Counted from the stretch's first letter, positions 50,704-60,210 are shown. The stretch: DNA of 64,000 nt from Paraburkholderia oxyphila NBRC 105797 (GCF_000685075.1 NZ_BAYD01000042.1:1-64000); one strand, 5' to 3'. Notes: generated from the sequence alone by a model not told the origin. Made by a program: numbers and translations.

Positions 50704-53160
50704 TTACATTTCGTAGCGGAGTTGACCGATGATCATCCGCGGTTCGTTGGGTACGACCATGTAGGTCGAAGGATCGGCCACGAGCGACGGCCGTTGTCCC
50801 ATCAGCGCGCCCTGGCGGTTGAACAGGTTGTGCACGAGCAGTGCCGCCGTCCAGTGCTGCGTCGGCCGGCCGAGCGCGATGCGGATGTCGAAGAGCGGCA
50901 TCGCGTCGGCCTTCAGCTCGCTCGAATCGGACACCTCCGTGTAGTAGGAGGACTTGTAGGTGCCCGTAAAGGCCGCGCTGAATTCGAAGCCGGGCTGGAA
51001 CGTCGTGTGGTATTCGACGGTGCCGGAAAAGCTGCTCGGGGGCGCATTCAGGAGCGGGTGGCCGGACAGGTTCTGGCTGCACACCGACGATTTCGACGCG
51101 AGCAGCTGGTCGATCGAACAGGGTGCGTTGTCGAAATTGGTGTAGTGCGCGTCGAGATACGCGTAATCGGCGCTCAGGTTCCAGTGGGAAGTCACATGCC
51201 AGTGCGTGCCCAGCTCGATCCCTTGCGACACCGCGCCGGCCGCGTTCATCGTGTCCGTGGTGCCTTCGGCGTTGATCGCCGACACCTGCAAGTCGCGAAA
51301 CTGCGTACGGAACAGCGCCGCCGACACGTCGGCCGGACCGAGCTGGGTTTTCGTGCCGAGCTCGAAGGCCAGCGCCTTCTCGGGGCCGAAATCGTTGAGC
51401 GTGGAAACCGACGTTCCCGGCGCATAACCGCCCTGCTTGAAGCCGGTTTGCACGACACCGTAGACGAGCGTAGCCGGACGCGGGCGATACTCGAGCCGCA
51501 CGGACGGCGTGACGGAATCCTCCGTCTCCGACTGATTGATGGCGGGCGTGCCGGCCGGGCTGAAGATCGTGTTGTAGACGCTGCTGTAGGTCTTCGAAAG
51601 CAGCTGTGCGATGGTGAGGCCCGGCGCCACGAGCGCATTCGGCTTCGGCAGCACGCTGCTCAGGCTGGCCACGGAACCGAGCGGCAAGCCGTTCGCATCG
51701 GTCGGGTCGAAATACTGATTCATGGCGACCGAGTCCTGCGAGAACCGCAAGCCGCCGACAATCGTCCACGCCGGCTGGAAGCGATAGCTCGCCTCGCCGA
51801 ACAGCGCCCATGAATGCGAGTCCTCGCTGAAGCCATTACCGGGCGTCACGACCGTATTCGCGGTCGCGAGGCCGGCTGCGTTGGGCAGCAGGGCCGCCGG
51901 TATGCCGCGCGCGAGCAGCGCGCTCTGGATGGCGTTGCCAACGCTCGCGAAATTCAGCGCGCTGTAGCCGGTGTAGCTCAGCGTAGTCTGATCCGCGTAG
52001 AAGCCGGTGATGAAGCGAAACGGCTGGTCGTCCGGCGACGCAAGGCGAACTTCGATGTTCTTCGTCGCGAGGGTCATCGGATCGTTCTGGACGATCGTGT
52101 TGATCGGCAGTGCGTCCGCATAGCTGATGCGGTTGTCGAAGTGCGAATAGCCCGCGGTCGCCGAAAGCGTGTAGCCGGAATCGAAGCGATAGCTCGCGTT
52201 CAGCGCGCCGAGCCATGCGAACGGCCCCTGCGTGTTGTCCACGTCGAAGAGGCCCGTCTGGTTCGAAATCTGGCGATAGAGCTGGCCGCTCGGAATGCCC
52301 TGAAAGGCGGGGTTCGCGAGATCCTTGGGGCCGATATATTGCAGCTCGCGGCTCAAGCCCAGTTCCTGATCGTCGAGGAGCTCGAGCTTGCCGGTCAACT
52401 TGAACTGCGAGTTCGGATGCAGATCGAGCGTCAGGCGCCCGGCGTTCGTGTTGTAGCCGCCGCCGTCGTAGTGGTCCGGCGTTTCGTTCTCGATATAGCC
52501 GTCGCTCTGCCGGTGGTAGGCGGCAATGCGCATGCTCAGCACGGGCGAAAGCGGCCCCGAGAGGACAGCCGTCTCCTCCGTCGAGGCATACGAGCCATAG
52601 CTTGCCTGAACGTATCCGGTCCAGTAGTCGGTCGGGCGCGCGGTCTCTATGTTGATCACGCCAGCGATCGTGTTCTTGCCGAACAGCGCGCCCTGGGGCC
52701 CGCGCAGCACTTCGACGTGGTCGAGATCGTACAGCGGGAACATCGCGTCGCGCGCCTTCGGCAGATAGACGCCATCGACATAGACACCGACCGAGCTTTC
52801 GAGCGTATCGCCGCCCGCGGTCCCAAGACCGCGGATCGTGATGATGTCGACGTCGCTCTCCTTCGTGTACGTAAAGTTCGGTACGTAATTCGACAGTGTG
52901 GACAGGCTCTGGACCTGCTGCTGCTGGATGAACTTGCCAGACACGGCCGAGACGGACGCCGACACATCGCTGAGCTTTTGCTCGCGCTTTTGCGCGGTGA
53001 CCACGATGTTCTCCGAATCGTCGGTTTTGGTTTCATCGGCGTTCGCACGCGCCGAACCGGCCATGGCGACGGCCCAGGCAATGGCGGTAACGGACAGCGT
53101 GACGGGGGCACAGCTGCGGCGATTGCGCCGCTTTCCGGATTGGGGTGCTGCCTTGAACAC
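50704..53160 (-). CDS. TonB-dependent outer-membrane receptor
   Basis: An 818-residue receptor. GTG 53160 is chosen because AAGGAG lies five bases upstream. A signal peptide (PVTLSVTAIAWAVAMAGSARA/N) is followed by a TonB-box-like ENIVVTAQKREQ, the plug (LSNYVPNFTYTKES, VYVDGVYLPKAR, VEVLRGPQGALFGKNTIAG) and a beta-barrel. The barrel ends MIIGQLRYEM, a less usual Met terminus. The plug type is that of receptors for sugars, nucleosides or plant compounds in Proteobacteria rather than classic siderophores. It heads the cluster and is divergent from the two-domain TetR gene. Confidence 0.92.
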   Translation of the reverse strand: MFKAAPQSGKRRNRRSCAPVTLSVTAIAWAVAMAGSARANADETKTDDSENIVVTAQKREQKLSDVSASVSAVSGKFIQQQQVQSLSTLSNYVPNFTYTKESDVDIITIRGLGTAGGDTLESSVGVYVDGVYLPKARDAMFPLYDLDHVEVLRGPQGALFGKNTIAGVINIETARPTDYWTGYVQASYGSYASTEETAVLSGPLSPVLSMRIAAYHRQSDGYIENETPDHYDGGGYNTNAGRLTLDLHPNSQFKLTGKLELLDDQELGLSRELQYIGPKDLANPAFQGIPSGQLYRQISNQTGLFDVDNTQGPFAWLGALNASYRFDSGYTLSATAGYSHFDNRISYADALPINTIVQNDPMTLATKNIEVRLASPDDQPFRFITGFYADQTTLSYTGYSALNFASVGNAIQSALLARGIPAALLPNAAGLATANTVVTPGNGFSEDSHSWALFGEASYRFQPAWTIVGGLRFSQDSVAMNQYFDPTDANGLPLGSVASLSSVLPKPNALVAPGLTIAQLLSKTYSSVYNTIFSPAGTPAINQSETEDSVTPSVRLEYRPRPATLVYGVVQTGFKQGGYAPGTSVSTLNDFGPEKALAFELGTKTQLGPADVSAALFRTQFRDLQVSAINAEGTTDTMNAAGAVSQGIELGTHWHVTSHWNLSADYAYLDAHYTNFDNAPCSIDQLLASKSSVCSQNLSGHPLLNAPPSSFSGTVEYHTTFQPGFEFSAAFTGTYKSSYYTEVSDSSELKADAMPLFDIRIALGRPTQHWTAALLVHNLFNRQGALMGQRPSLVADPSTYMVVPNEPRMIIGQLRYEM

Positions 53161-53204
53161 GATCACTCCTTGGGCATACGGACAGTTGCGAAGTGCCACG
53201 CACT

Positions 53205-53262
53205 TTAGCGGGCGATCGTGACGGCAATGTTACGGTTGTACCAAGTGCAAATTTCCCGCTAA
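53205..53262. promoter_or_regulatory. Inverted repeat in the receptor/TetR divergent promoter
   Basis: TTAGCGGG (53205-53212) and CCCGCTAA (53255-53262) are perfect 8-bp arms 42 bp apart. They lie 45-100 bp upstream of the receptor start. They may be paired sites for the two-domain TetR protein encoded alongside. Confidence 0.4.
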
Positions 53263-53381
53263 TCATAGAAAAACTCCTTAAATTCATGGCGATAGTTGAT
53301 TTTTCGATACACTGAAGATACAGTTGCACCTAATTATTTCGCGCATCACGCGCGCCGATCTTTTCGCAAGGAGAACGGACG

Positions 53382-54614
53382 TTGGGGCTTCCACAGCAGA
53401 CAGAAACCGTCAGCAAACTGATCGCAGCCGGAATGACGATCCTGGGCACGTCGGGCGAGACGGCCGTCACCATCAGAAATGTGGCGGCCGCGGCAGGCCT
53501 GTCCGCGCCCACGGTGCAGCGCCACTTCCCCGCCAAGGAGGATTTGCTGCTCGCCCTGCACGACGCCGCGCTCGAACGCGACGCCGCACGTATCGCCCAG
53601 CTCGGCACCGTGTTGCCGGCACTGGGACAGCGGGGAATGGAGGGGGCGCAGGCCATTGCCTGCGCGCTGATCGCCGACTCGTGCGGCGCGAATGCATCCG
53701 ACACATTGGCGCGCGTGGCCGCGCTCGCCAGCATCGCCCGACGCGACGGCTCGCGATCGATGGCGCGTCGCTGGGCGAGCCGGCGCCGGGCGGTACTGGC
53801 CCAGGCCCTGGCCGGCACGGTTGCGGCGACGCGACGCGACGCGCGGTTCCTGCTCGAATACCTCACCGGCGTGGAGCTGCTTTCGCTCGGTTGCCGCCGG
53901 CATCCGATGATCCCGATCCTCAACGCCGAACTCGTGGAGCACGGCTTTCGCGTCGCCATCGGGCAGTCTCGCGCCCAATGCCCTGCCTGGTTCCGATATT
54001 GCGCATCACAGGTGCTACGCGAACGTCATCAGGAGAACCAGGCATCGCAAGGCGGCCGCACCGCGCACGCGCGCGACGTGATCCTCGCGGCCAGCTCGCG
54101 CATCCTCGCGGAGCACGGGCCGGCGGAATTGACCCATCGAGCCGTTGCGAAGGAAGCGCAGATTGCCCCCTCGCTGGTGAGCTACCACTTTCGTTCGAAG
54201 AACGATCTGCTATACGGCGCCTACCGCTACATTCACGACCGGTTCGCCACTGCCCCCGTCCCGGCGACGACCTCACCCACCCGCGCCACGCTGAACGTGG
54301 TGATCGATACGGGTGCGGGCGCGAAGCCAGCCTATGTGGCTTCGCTGGAAACCATCATCGCCGCGGCGTACGACAGCGAACTCGCGGACTTCGCGTGGCG
54401 CACGCGCATGACGCGAGGCGTCTACTATTTGCACCCGGAATGGAGCGATCAGGACGAACTCAACGCCACCGACTTCAGCGTCCATGCGTTTTCCGTGTGG
54501 ACGGTCGGTGCGACGTTGCTGGCGCAGGCGTGCTGGACAGGGGAAAGACGGGAGCAGTGCCTGCACAGCCGCTTTGCGGAAGCCGAGCGACGGTTTTCGA
54601 CGGGCCGGCTTTAG
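53382..54614 (+). CDS. Transcriptional regulator with two TetR domains in one chain
   Basis: A 410-residue protein, about twice the TetR length. The first HTH is VTIRNVAAAAGLSAPTVQRH at about 32-51 with FPAKEDLLLALH after it, then a helical effector region. Around residue 230 a second complete HTH follows: LTHRAVAKEAQIAPSLVSYH and FRSKNDLLYGAY, then a second effector domain. It is a covalent pseudo-dimer. TTG 53382 is used because AAGGAG lies about eight bases upstream and no ATG fits. It is divergent from the TonB receptor cluster, its probable target. Confidence 0.85.
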   Translation: MGLPQQTETVSKLIAAGMTILGTSGETAVTIRNVAAAAGLSAPTVQRHFPAKEDLLLALHDAALERDAARIAQLGTVLPALGQRGMEGAQAIACALIADSCGANASDTLARVAALASIARRDGSRSMARRWASRRRAVLAQALAGTVAATRRDARFLLEYLTGVELLSLGCRRHPMIPILNAELVEHGFRVAIGQSRAQCPAWFRYCASQVLRERHQENQASQGGRTAHARDVILAASSRILAEHGPAELTHRAVAKEAQIAPSLVSYHFRSKNDLLYGAYRYIHDRFATAPVPATTSPTRATLNVVIDTGAGAKPAYVASLETIIAAAYDSELADFAWRTRMTRGVYYLHPEWSDQDELNATDFSVHAFSVWTVGATLLAQACWTGERREQCLHSRFAEAERRFSTGRL

Positions 54615-55309
54615 AAGGCGCCCTTGCCGTCTGGTGACGGAAACACCAACCCCCGCCGGCCATTCGATTGCACGCGTAGTCCTTCGCGATTCTGGTATCG
54701 ATCGCGCGTATGAAAGCGCGGTCGATCCGGAAACGTTGATGCTGTGCCATAGCAGCATGTCCTTTGTTCGCCAGGACAATTCAAGGACGATTGATGCCAT
54801 CAACTGGCGTGAACAGCACGGCGCACCAGAAACAGCAAGCCGTTGATTCGTAATGGCTTTATGCGTTCGATGCCAGGCCGCGAACGCCTGTGTACAGCTA
54901 GCATTTCCCCCAGGATGACACTTTCCGCACGCTCGTACAAAAATAACCTTCATCTGACAGACACCCCGGACGCCCTGGCAATCCCATCTGGTTCGTGGAG
55001 AGAGAATCGGTGAACGAGCATCGGCCTGAACTTGCAATCCGAAACCGTCTCGCGGCGCGCCGTCGTACTCGCGCGCGCCCGGCTCTCCTCACCGGCATGG
55101 CGTCCTTTCCCGATTTACTGCTGCAATCCCCGTAACGACGTTCACGTGACGCGTCGACACCGGCCTCGCGCTGCAAAGCCAGGCCGGCAACCCGCACGGA
55201 TGGCGCCCCTGCGCCACGTCCGCGCGAACTGACGCGCCACGCCAGGCGGGGGGCGAATTCCGTTGAATCCCGTTGTTTCCAGGCCACGTCATTTAATCAG
55301 GATTCCATA
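54615..55309. other. Gene-free stretch between regulator and porin
   Basis: About 700 bp. A short plus-strand frame to 54846 (DSGIDRAYESAVDPETLMLC and on) and its antisense both look weakly protein-like, but neither has a start, ribosome site or recognisable family. The last 100 bp should hold the porin promoter. Confidence 0.4.
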
Positions 55310-56401
55310 ATGCTAAATTGCAAGATGCTACGCAAGACATTGCTCGCCGCCGGACTCGCCGCCATGGGGATGACGGGCAGCGCCGCCTATGCGCAAAGCA
55401 GCGTGACGCTGTATGGCATCGTGGACGGCTCGCTGCTCTACACCAGCCACACGATGAACATGCAGACCGGCCAGAACGCTGGGCATCAGTTCTCGTTCAC
55501 CGATAGCGGCATGACCGGTTCGAGCTTCGGCTTGCGCGGCGCGGAAGACCTCGGCGGCGGCATGCGTGCGGTCTTCATGCTCGAAAGCGGCATCAGCGTG
55601 GCGAACGGGCAGTTCGCCAATTCGAACGGCAACCTGTTCGGCCGCCAGGCATGGGTGGGCCTGGACAGTTCCTATGGCTCGCTCAAGGCCGGCCTCCAAT
55701 ACTCGCCGTTCTTTCTCTCGCTCTACGACACCGACCCGCGCGGCATGTCGTATTTCGGCAGCGCGCTCGTGAGCTACGTGAACAACGTCTATGTCACGGG
55801 CCTCTTCAACAGCAATTCGATCACCTATACGTCGCCGGAAATCTGGGGCCTGCAGGCGTCGGGCATGTTCGCGTTCGGCGGCGCGGCGGGCGACTTCCAG
55901 GCGGGCCGCCAGTACTCCGCGAGCCTGCGCTATCACCTGGGCGGCCTCACGCTCAGCGGCGCGCTCTATGACGGCAACGCGGGCGGGACCGCGGCCACCA
56001 CGCCCGTGCCGAGCACCGTCGAGTTCGTGGGCCGCACCCTCGGCGCGAGCTATCGCTTCGAAAACAGCCTGACGATTTCGGCCTCGTACGCGCTCTACAA
56101 GGTCGCCCACTCGTTCGACAACAGCGTCTACTCGGGCGGCCTCAGCTACTTCGTCACGCCCTACCTCGATGTGAACGCAGGCGTCTACTACACGCGCGAC
56201 GGCAACGAAGGCGCCAATCACTCGATCCTCGCCTCGAGCGGCGTGCAGTTCTTCCTCTCGAAGCGCACGACCCTCTATGGCCAGGTCGGCTACGTGAACA
56301 ACCACGGACGCATGGACACGGGCCTGTCGATCAACAACGCGCTCTTCGAAGTGTCCGGCTCGACAGTGGGCGCGAGCATCGGCATCCGCCACATGTTCTG
56401 A
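55310..56401 (+). CDS. Outer-membrane porin, Gram-negative type
   Basis: A 363-residue porin precursor with a signal peptide (MLRKTLLAAGLAAMGMTGSA, cut at AYA/Q) and mature start SSVTLYGIVDGSLLY. Landmarks are FGLRGAEDLGGGMRAVFMLE and FGRQAWVGLDSSYGSLKAG, and the C-terminus SIGIRHMF. Similar to but distinct from the porin at 32914, and without LacI-type operators nearby. It ends at a strong hairpin and may serve the Liv transporter genes downstream. Confidence 0.93.
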   Translation: MLNCKMLRKTLLAAGLAAMGMTGSAAYAQSSVTLYGIVDGSLLYTSHTMNMQTGQNAGHQFSFTDSGMTGSSFGLRGAEDLGGGMRAVFMLESGISVANGQFANSNGNLFGRQAWVGLDSSYGSLKAGLQYSPFFLSLYDTDPRGMSYFGSALVSYVNNVYVTGLFNSNSITYTSPEIWGLQASGMFAFGGAAGDFQAGRQYSASLRYHLGGLTLSGALYDGNAGGTAATTPVPSTVEFVGRTLGASYRFENSLTISASYALYKVAHSFDNSVYSGGLSYFVTPYLDVNAGVYYTRDGNEGANHSILASSGVQFFLSKRTTLYGQVGYVNNHGRMDTGLSINNALFEVSGSTVGASIGIRHMF

Positions 56402-56410
56402 TTGGGGCAC

Positions 56411-56441
56411 GGGCGGCCCGCGTGGTTCAGACGGGCCGCCC
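56411..56441 (+). terminator. Porin terminator hairpin
   Basis: Perfect 10-bp arms GGGCGGCCCG (56411-56420) and CGGGCCGCCC (56432-56441), 9 bp after the porin stop. Confidence 0.7.
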
Positions 56442-56879
56442 TGCGCGATCGCGTGCGCGAATCAGACCTTCATGCCGTGCCGATGACGATGGCGACCTTA
56501 TTCTTGAAGCGCATCGTCGCTCACCTTCATTGTTGTTCGAGATAGATCCACCGAATCTGATTCGCAGAATTTATTTCTGCATAGTGGAATTTATAGAGAC
56601 AATATTGGAGCGTCAAGGTGACGTCTCCGATCTCGGCACAAGGCGTTGCAGCGCTGCGCGCAATGTTATTTGGATAAGAAATTGCCGCCGTAATGGTCCG
56701 CGCGCATCGGTCTGGTACTTTCCCCAGGCTGACTGCACTGCAGAATTCATTGCCAAATTGAGCCTTGCCAATTTGCCAGGCAAGCCTGTCGCAAAGCAGA
56801 GCGCGGCAGTCCAATCTCCGTCCTTCACCCCGGCGCTCGATCGCGCCGTGCGCCGAAGGCACGTGTTCGGGAGGTCACG
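56442..56879. promoter_or_regulatory. livH upstream region with TTGCCAAWTTG repeats
   Basis: No gene is seen in these 438 bp. TTGCCAAATTG (56750-56760) and TTGCCAATTTG (56765-56775) are near-identical direct repeats 15 bp apart that also pair as inverted CAAATTG/CAATTTG. TTGCCAGGCAA follows at 56773-56783. They are candidate sites for a regulator of the Liv operon. GGGAGG precedes the GTG start at 56880. Confidence 0.4.
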
Positions 56880-57749
56880 GTGGATCTGTTTTTGCAGCAG
56901 GTACTCAACGGCTTGACTCTCGGAGGCATCTACAGCCTCGTCGCGCTCGGCCTCACGCTCGTCTACGGCATCATGGCCGTGCCCAATTTCGCGCACGGCG
57001 CGTTCTACATGGTGGGCGCCTTCGCGGCCTTCTACCTGAGCACGCGCTTCGGGTTGGGGTACTGGAGCGCGATGGCCGCGGCCGCAGTGTGTGTGGGCGT
57101 GCTGGCCGTGCTCGCGGAACGCCTCGTCTTCTATCCGCTGCGCAATGCACCCGAGCTCGCGCCGATGATCGCCGCCATCGGCCTCATGCTGTTTCTCGAG
57201 GCCGCCGCGCAGGCGCTCTGGGGCACCGATTTCCATCGCATGTCGCCGCCATGGCCAGGCGTGCTCGACTGGGGCGGCGTGATCGCACCCATCCAGCGCC
57301 TGTTGATCATCGGCGGCGCGTTCGGCCTCGTGCTCGCGCTGCAACTGTTCCTGCACCACACCGTGGCGGGCTCGACGATCCTCGCGGTCGCGCAAAACCG
57401 CGAAGGCGCCGCGCTCATGGGCATCGATCCGCGCAAAGTGGGCATGGCCACCTTCGCGCTCTCCGGCGTGCTGGCCGCCGTGGCCGCCGCGCTCTACGCG
57501 CCGATCAACCTCATCTACCCCGCCATGGGTCAGTTAGTGATCCTCAAGGCCTTCGTCATCATCATCCTCGGCGGCATGGGCAGCGTGCCTGGCGCCGTGG
57601 TGGGCGGCCTCATCATCGGACTCGCCGAAAGCTTCGGCGCCTTCTACGTCTCGCCCGACTACCAGGACCTGATTGCCTTCGTCCTGCTCGTGGCGATCCT
57701 GTCGCTGCGCCCGCAAGGGCTCTTTTCGAGGGAGATGCGCGCATCATGA
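56880..57749 (+). CDS. livH: Branched-chain amino acid-type ABC transporter permease LivH
   Basis: A 289-residue membrane permease. GTG 56880 has GGGAGG upstream. It starts DLFLQQVLNGLTLGGIYSLV, the LivH signature, followed by LTLVYGIMAVPNFAHGAFYM and near the end IILGGMGSVPGAVVGGLIIG. It forms the channel with LivM. The stop overlaps the livM start (ATGA at 57746-57749). Confidence 0.93.
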   Translation: MDLFLQQVLNGLTLGGIYSLVALGLTLVYGIMAVPNFAHGAFYMVGAFAAFYLSTRFGLGYWSAMAAAAVCVGVLAVLAERLVFYPLRNAPELAPMIAAIGLMLFLEAAAQALWGTDFHRMSPPWPGVLDWGGVIAPIQRLLIIGGAFGLVLALQLFLHHTVAGSTILAVAQNREGAALMGIDPRKVGMATFALSGVLAAVAAALYAPINLIYPAMGQLVILKAFVIIILGGMGSVPGAVVGGLIIGLAESFGAFYVSPDYQDLIAFVLLVAILSLRPQGLFSREMRAS

Positions 57750-58759
57750 CGAACCCGCCCAACTCGCCCAACACGCGCTATCTGGGCTGGATCGCGCTTT
57801 TCGTGCTCGGCGTGGCGCTGCCGTTTCTCGTACGAAACGACTATTCGCTCACGGTCATGTCCACGGCCTATATCTTCGCGCTCGCGACGGTCGGCCTCAA
57901 CCTGCTCACCGGCTACACCGGCCAGTTCAATCTCGCGCATGGCGGCTTCATGGCGATAGGCGCCTATACGGTGGGCATTCTCACCGTCGACTACCAGGTG
58001 CCGTTCTGGGTTGCATTCGCGCTCGCGGGGGTCGTGAGCGGGGTGCTGGGCTTCTTCGTGGGCCTCATTTCGCTGCGCCTGAAAGGCAACTACTTCGCGA
58101 TCTTCACGCTCTGCGTGGGCTACATCATCTTTCTCGTGATCGAGAAGTGGGACAGCCTCACGCATGGCGTGGTGGGCATCATCGGCATCGCCGCGCCACC
58201 CGATATCGGCCCGGTCTCGTTCGAAAGCCCGCGCGCGCTCTACTACCTCACGTTCGCGTTTCTCGCCGCCGGCATGTGGCTCATGCATCGCATCGTGAAT
58301 TCGCTCGTGGGCCACACGTTCGTTGCGATCCGCAACAGTGAGCATCTGGCCCAGGCGCTGGGCATCGACCTCATGCGCAACAAGATGCTGGCGTTCCTCA
58401 TCTCCACCTTCTATGCCGGCGTTGCGGGCGGTCTCTACGCGGGCTTCGTGCGTTTTCTCGGTCCCGATCTCGCCAGCATCGGCCACACCTTCGACATGAC
58501 GATGTACATCGTGGTGGGCGGCATCGGCACGCTGGCGGGGCCGCTGCTGGGCGCGATCGCATTGCCGTGGCTCACGCAGTCGCTGCAGTTCATGCAGGAC
58601 TATCGCTTTCTCGTGTTCGGCCCGCTGCTCATCGTGCTCCTGATCTTCCTGCCGCGCGGCTTTGTGGGCCTCTATCAGAGCGCGCGCAGCCGCAGCGCAG
58701 TGCGCCGCCTCCCGAGCACCACCGCGCGCCGCGCCACGAGCGGAGACGGCCATGCTTGA
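57746..58759 (+). CDS. livM: Branched-chain amino acid-type ABC transporter permease LivM
   Basis: A 337-residue permease with about nine hydrophobic helices. NLLTGYTGQFNLAHGGFMAI is the LivM signature, and GGIGTLAGPLLGAIALPWL the coupling-helix region. It overlaps livH by 4 bp and livG by 8 bp, so all are translated together. Substrate class from homology: branched-chain amino acids, amides, urea or aromatic acids. Confidence 0.93.
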   Translation: MTNPPNSPNTRYLGWIALFVLGVALPFLVRNDYSLTVMSTAYIFALATVGLNLLTGYTGQFNLAHGGFMAIGAYTVGILTVDYQVPFWVAFALAGVVSGVLGFFVGLISLRLKGNYFAIFTLCVGYIIFLVIEKWDSLTHGVVGIIGIAAPPDIGPVSFESPRALYYLTFAFLAAGMWLMHRIVNSLVGHTFVAIRNSEHLAQALGIDLMRNKMLAFLISTFYAGVAGGLYAGFVRFLGPDLASIGHTFDMTMYIVVGGIGTLAGPLLGAIALPWLTQSLQFMQDYRFLVFGPLLIVLLIFLPRGFVGLYQSARSRSAVRRLPSTTARRATSGDGHA

Positions 58760-59519
58760 GATCTCCACCCTATCGAAACGCTTCGGAGGCCTCACCGCCG
58801 TGAGCGACGTGAGCACGCGCATCGAGGAAGGCTGCATCAACGCCATTATCGGCCCCAATGGAGCGGGCAAGACCACGTTCTTCAATCTGATCAGCGGCAT
58901 GTACCGGCCCAGCACCGGCACGATCCGCCTGCGCGGCCAGGACGTGACCGGCCTGCGCGCCGACCAGATGGCGCGGCTCGGCGTGGCGCGCACGTTTCAG
59001 GCCACCGCGCTGTTCGAAACGGCTTCGGTGCTGGAGAACCTGATCGTGGGCCACCGCCTGCGCACGCGCTCGGGGCTCTGGGACGCGCTGCTGCGCACGC
59101 GTCGCTGCAAGGCCGAAGAGCGCATCTGCCGCGACAAGGCGCGAGAGGCGCTCGACTTCGTCGGGCTCGCCCACCTCGAGGCGCGCCCCGCGGGCGGCAT
59201 CACCCAGGAAGAGCGCAAGCGCGTGGCCGTCGCGCTGGCGCTGGCGACCGATCCCGCGCTCCTGCTGCTCGACGAGCCCGCGGGCGGCGTGAACCCCGAA
59301 GAGACCGACGGCCTCGCGGCGCTGATCCGCAAGATCGCGCGGCGCGGCATGACCGTGTGCCTCGTCGAGCACAAGATGAGCATGATCATGAATCTCGCGG
59401 ACAAGATCATGGTGCTCGACCACGGCGAGAAGATCGCCGAGGGCACCCCCGCTGAGATCCGCAAAGACCAGGCGGTGATCGACGCCTATCTCGGGAGCGA
59501 CCATGCTGACGTTCAATGA
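58752..59519 (+). CDS. livG: ABC transporter ATP-binding protein LivG
   Basis: A 255-residue ATPase. Walker A is GPNGAGKTTF, the Q-loop lies in VARTFQATALF, the signature is GGITQEERKRV (a variant of LSGGQ, as is common with LivG), and Walker B is ALLLLDEPAGGVNPEE. The C-terminal LivG extension ends KDQAVIDAYLG. ATG 58752 overlaps the livM end and its own end overlaps livF by 17 bp. Confidence 0.93.
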   Translation: MLEISTLSKRFGGLTAVSDVSTRIEEGCINAIIGPNGAGKTTFFNLISGMYRPSTGTIRLRGQDVTGLRADQMARLGVARTFQATALFETASVLENLIVGHRLRTRSGLWDALLRTRRCKAEERICRDKAREALDFVGLAHLEARPAGGITQEERKRVAVALALATDPALLLLDEPAGGVNPEETDGLAALIRKIARRGMTVCLVEHKMSMIMNLADKIMVLDHGEKIAEGTPAEIRKDQAVIDAYLGSDHADVQ

Positions 59520-60210
59520 TGTGAGCCTCGACTACGGCGGTTTTCGCGCGCTTCACGGCATCACGCTGCATGCGGGCGAAGGCGAGCTCGTGGTGCTGCT
59601 GGGTGCGAACGGCGCGGGGAAGAGCTCGATTTTTCGTGCCGCCAGCGCGCTCACGCGCGCGAGTGCGGGCCATATCCGCCTGAAGAATGTCGATCTGGTC
59701 GGCAAGTGTCCCGCCGATGTGGTGCGCGCAGGCGTGATCCACTGCCCCGAGGGCCGCAAGCTCTTTCCGGCCATGTCGGTGCTGAAGAATCTGATGCTGG
59801 GCGCGTATCTGCATCGGCGCGACCGCGTGGGCAATCGCAAGCGGCTGGACGAAGTGCTCGAGCTCTTTCCCGATCTCGTCGGCCGCAAGGACGATCCGGC
59901 GGGCTCGCTCTCCGGCGGCCAGCAGCAGATGGTCGCGATCGGCCGCGCGCTCATGAGCCGCCCGCGCGTGCTGCTGCTCGACGAGCCCTCGCTCGGCCTC
60001 GCGCCGCTCGTGGTCAAGCAGACCTTCGAGGTGATCCAGCGCATCAACCGCGCCGGCACCACGGTGCTGCTCGCGGAGCAGAACGCGCATGCGGCGCTCA
60101 AGATCGCGCATCGTGCCTATGTGGTGGAGTCGGGGCGCGTGGTGCTCGAAGGCACCTACGAGAGCCTCGCCGGCAACGAAGCGGTGCGCCGAGCCTACGT
60201 AGGCGGCTAA
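59503..60210 (+). CDS. livF: ABC transporter ATP-binding protein LivF
   Basis: A 235-residue ATPase with Walker A GANGAGKSS, signature SLSGGQQQMVAIGRALM and Walker B VLLLDEPSLGLAPLV, all standard for LivF. It pairs with LivG to energise LivHM uptake. Confidence 0.93.
   Translation: MLTFNDVSLDYGGFRALHGITLHAGEGELVVLLGANGAGKSSIFRAASALTRASAGHIRLKNVDLVGKCPADVVRAGVIHCPEGRKLFPAMSVLKNLMLGAYLHRRDRVGNRKRLDEVLELFPDLVGRKDDPAGSLSGGQQQMVAIGRALMSRPRVLLLDEPSLGLAPLVVKQTFEVIQRINRAGTTVLLAEQNAHAALKIAHRAYVVESGRVVLEGTYESLAGNEAVRRAYVGG

Noticed and set aside
50690..51811. Long upstream extension of the phosphatase reading frame
   Set aside because: It is antisense-free but overlaps the TonB receptor gene in another frame on the same strand; the translation is Arg/Ala-rich without domains, and the phosphatase family N-terminus starts at 50689.
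54475..55037. Possible minus-strand gene after the two-domain TetR gene
   Set aside because: It overlaps the TetR coding end and shows no recognisable domain or ribosome site; treated as non-coding.
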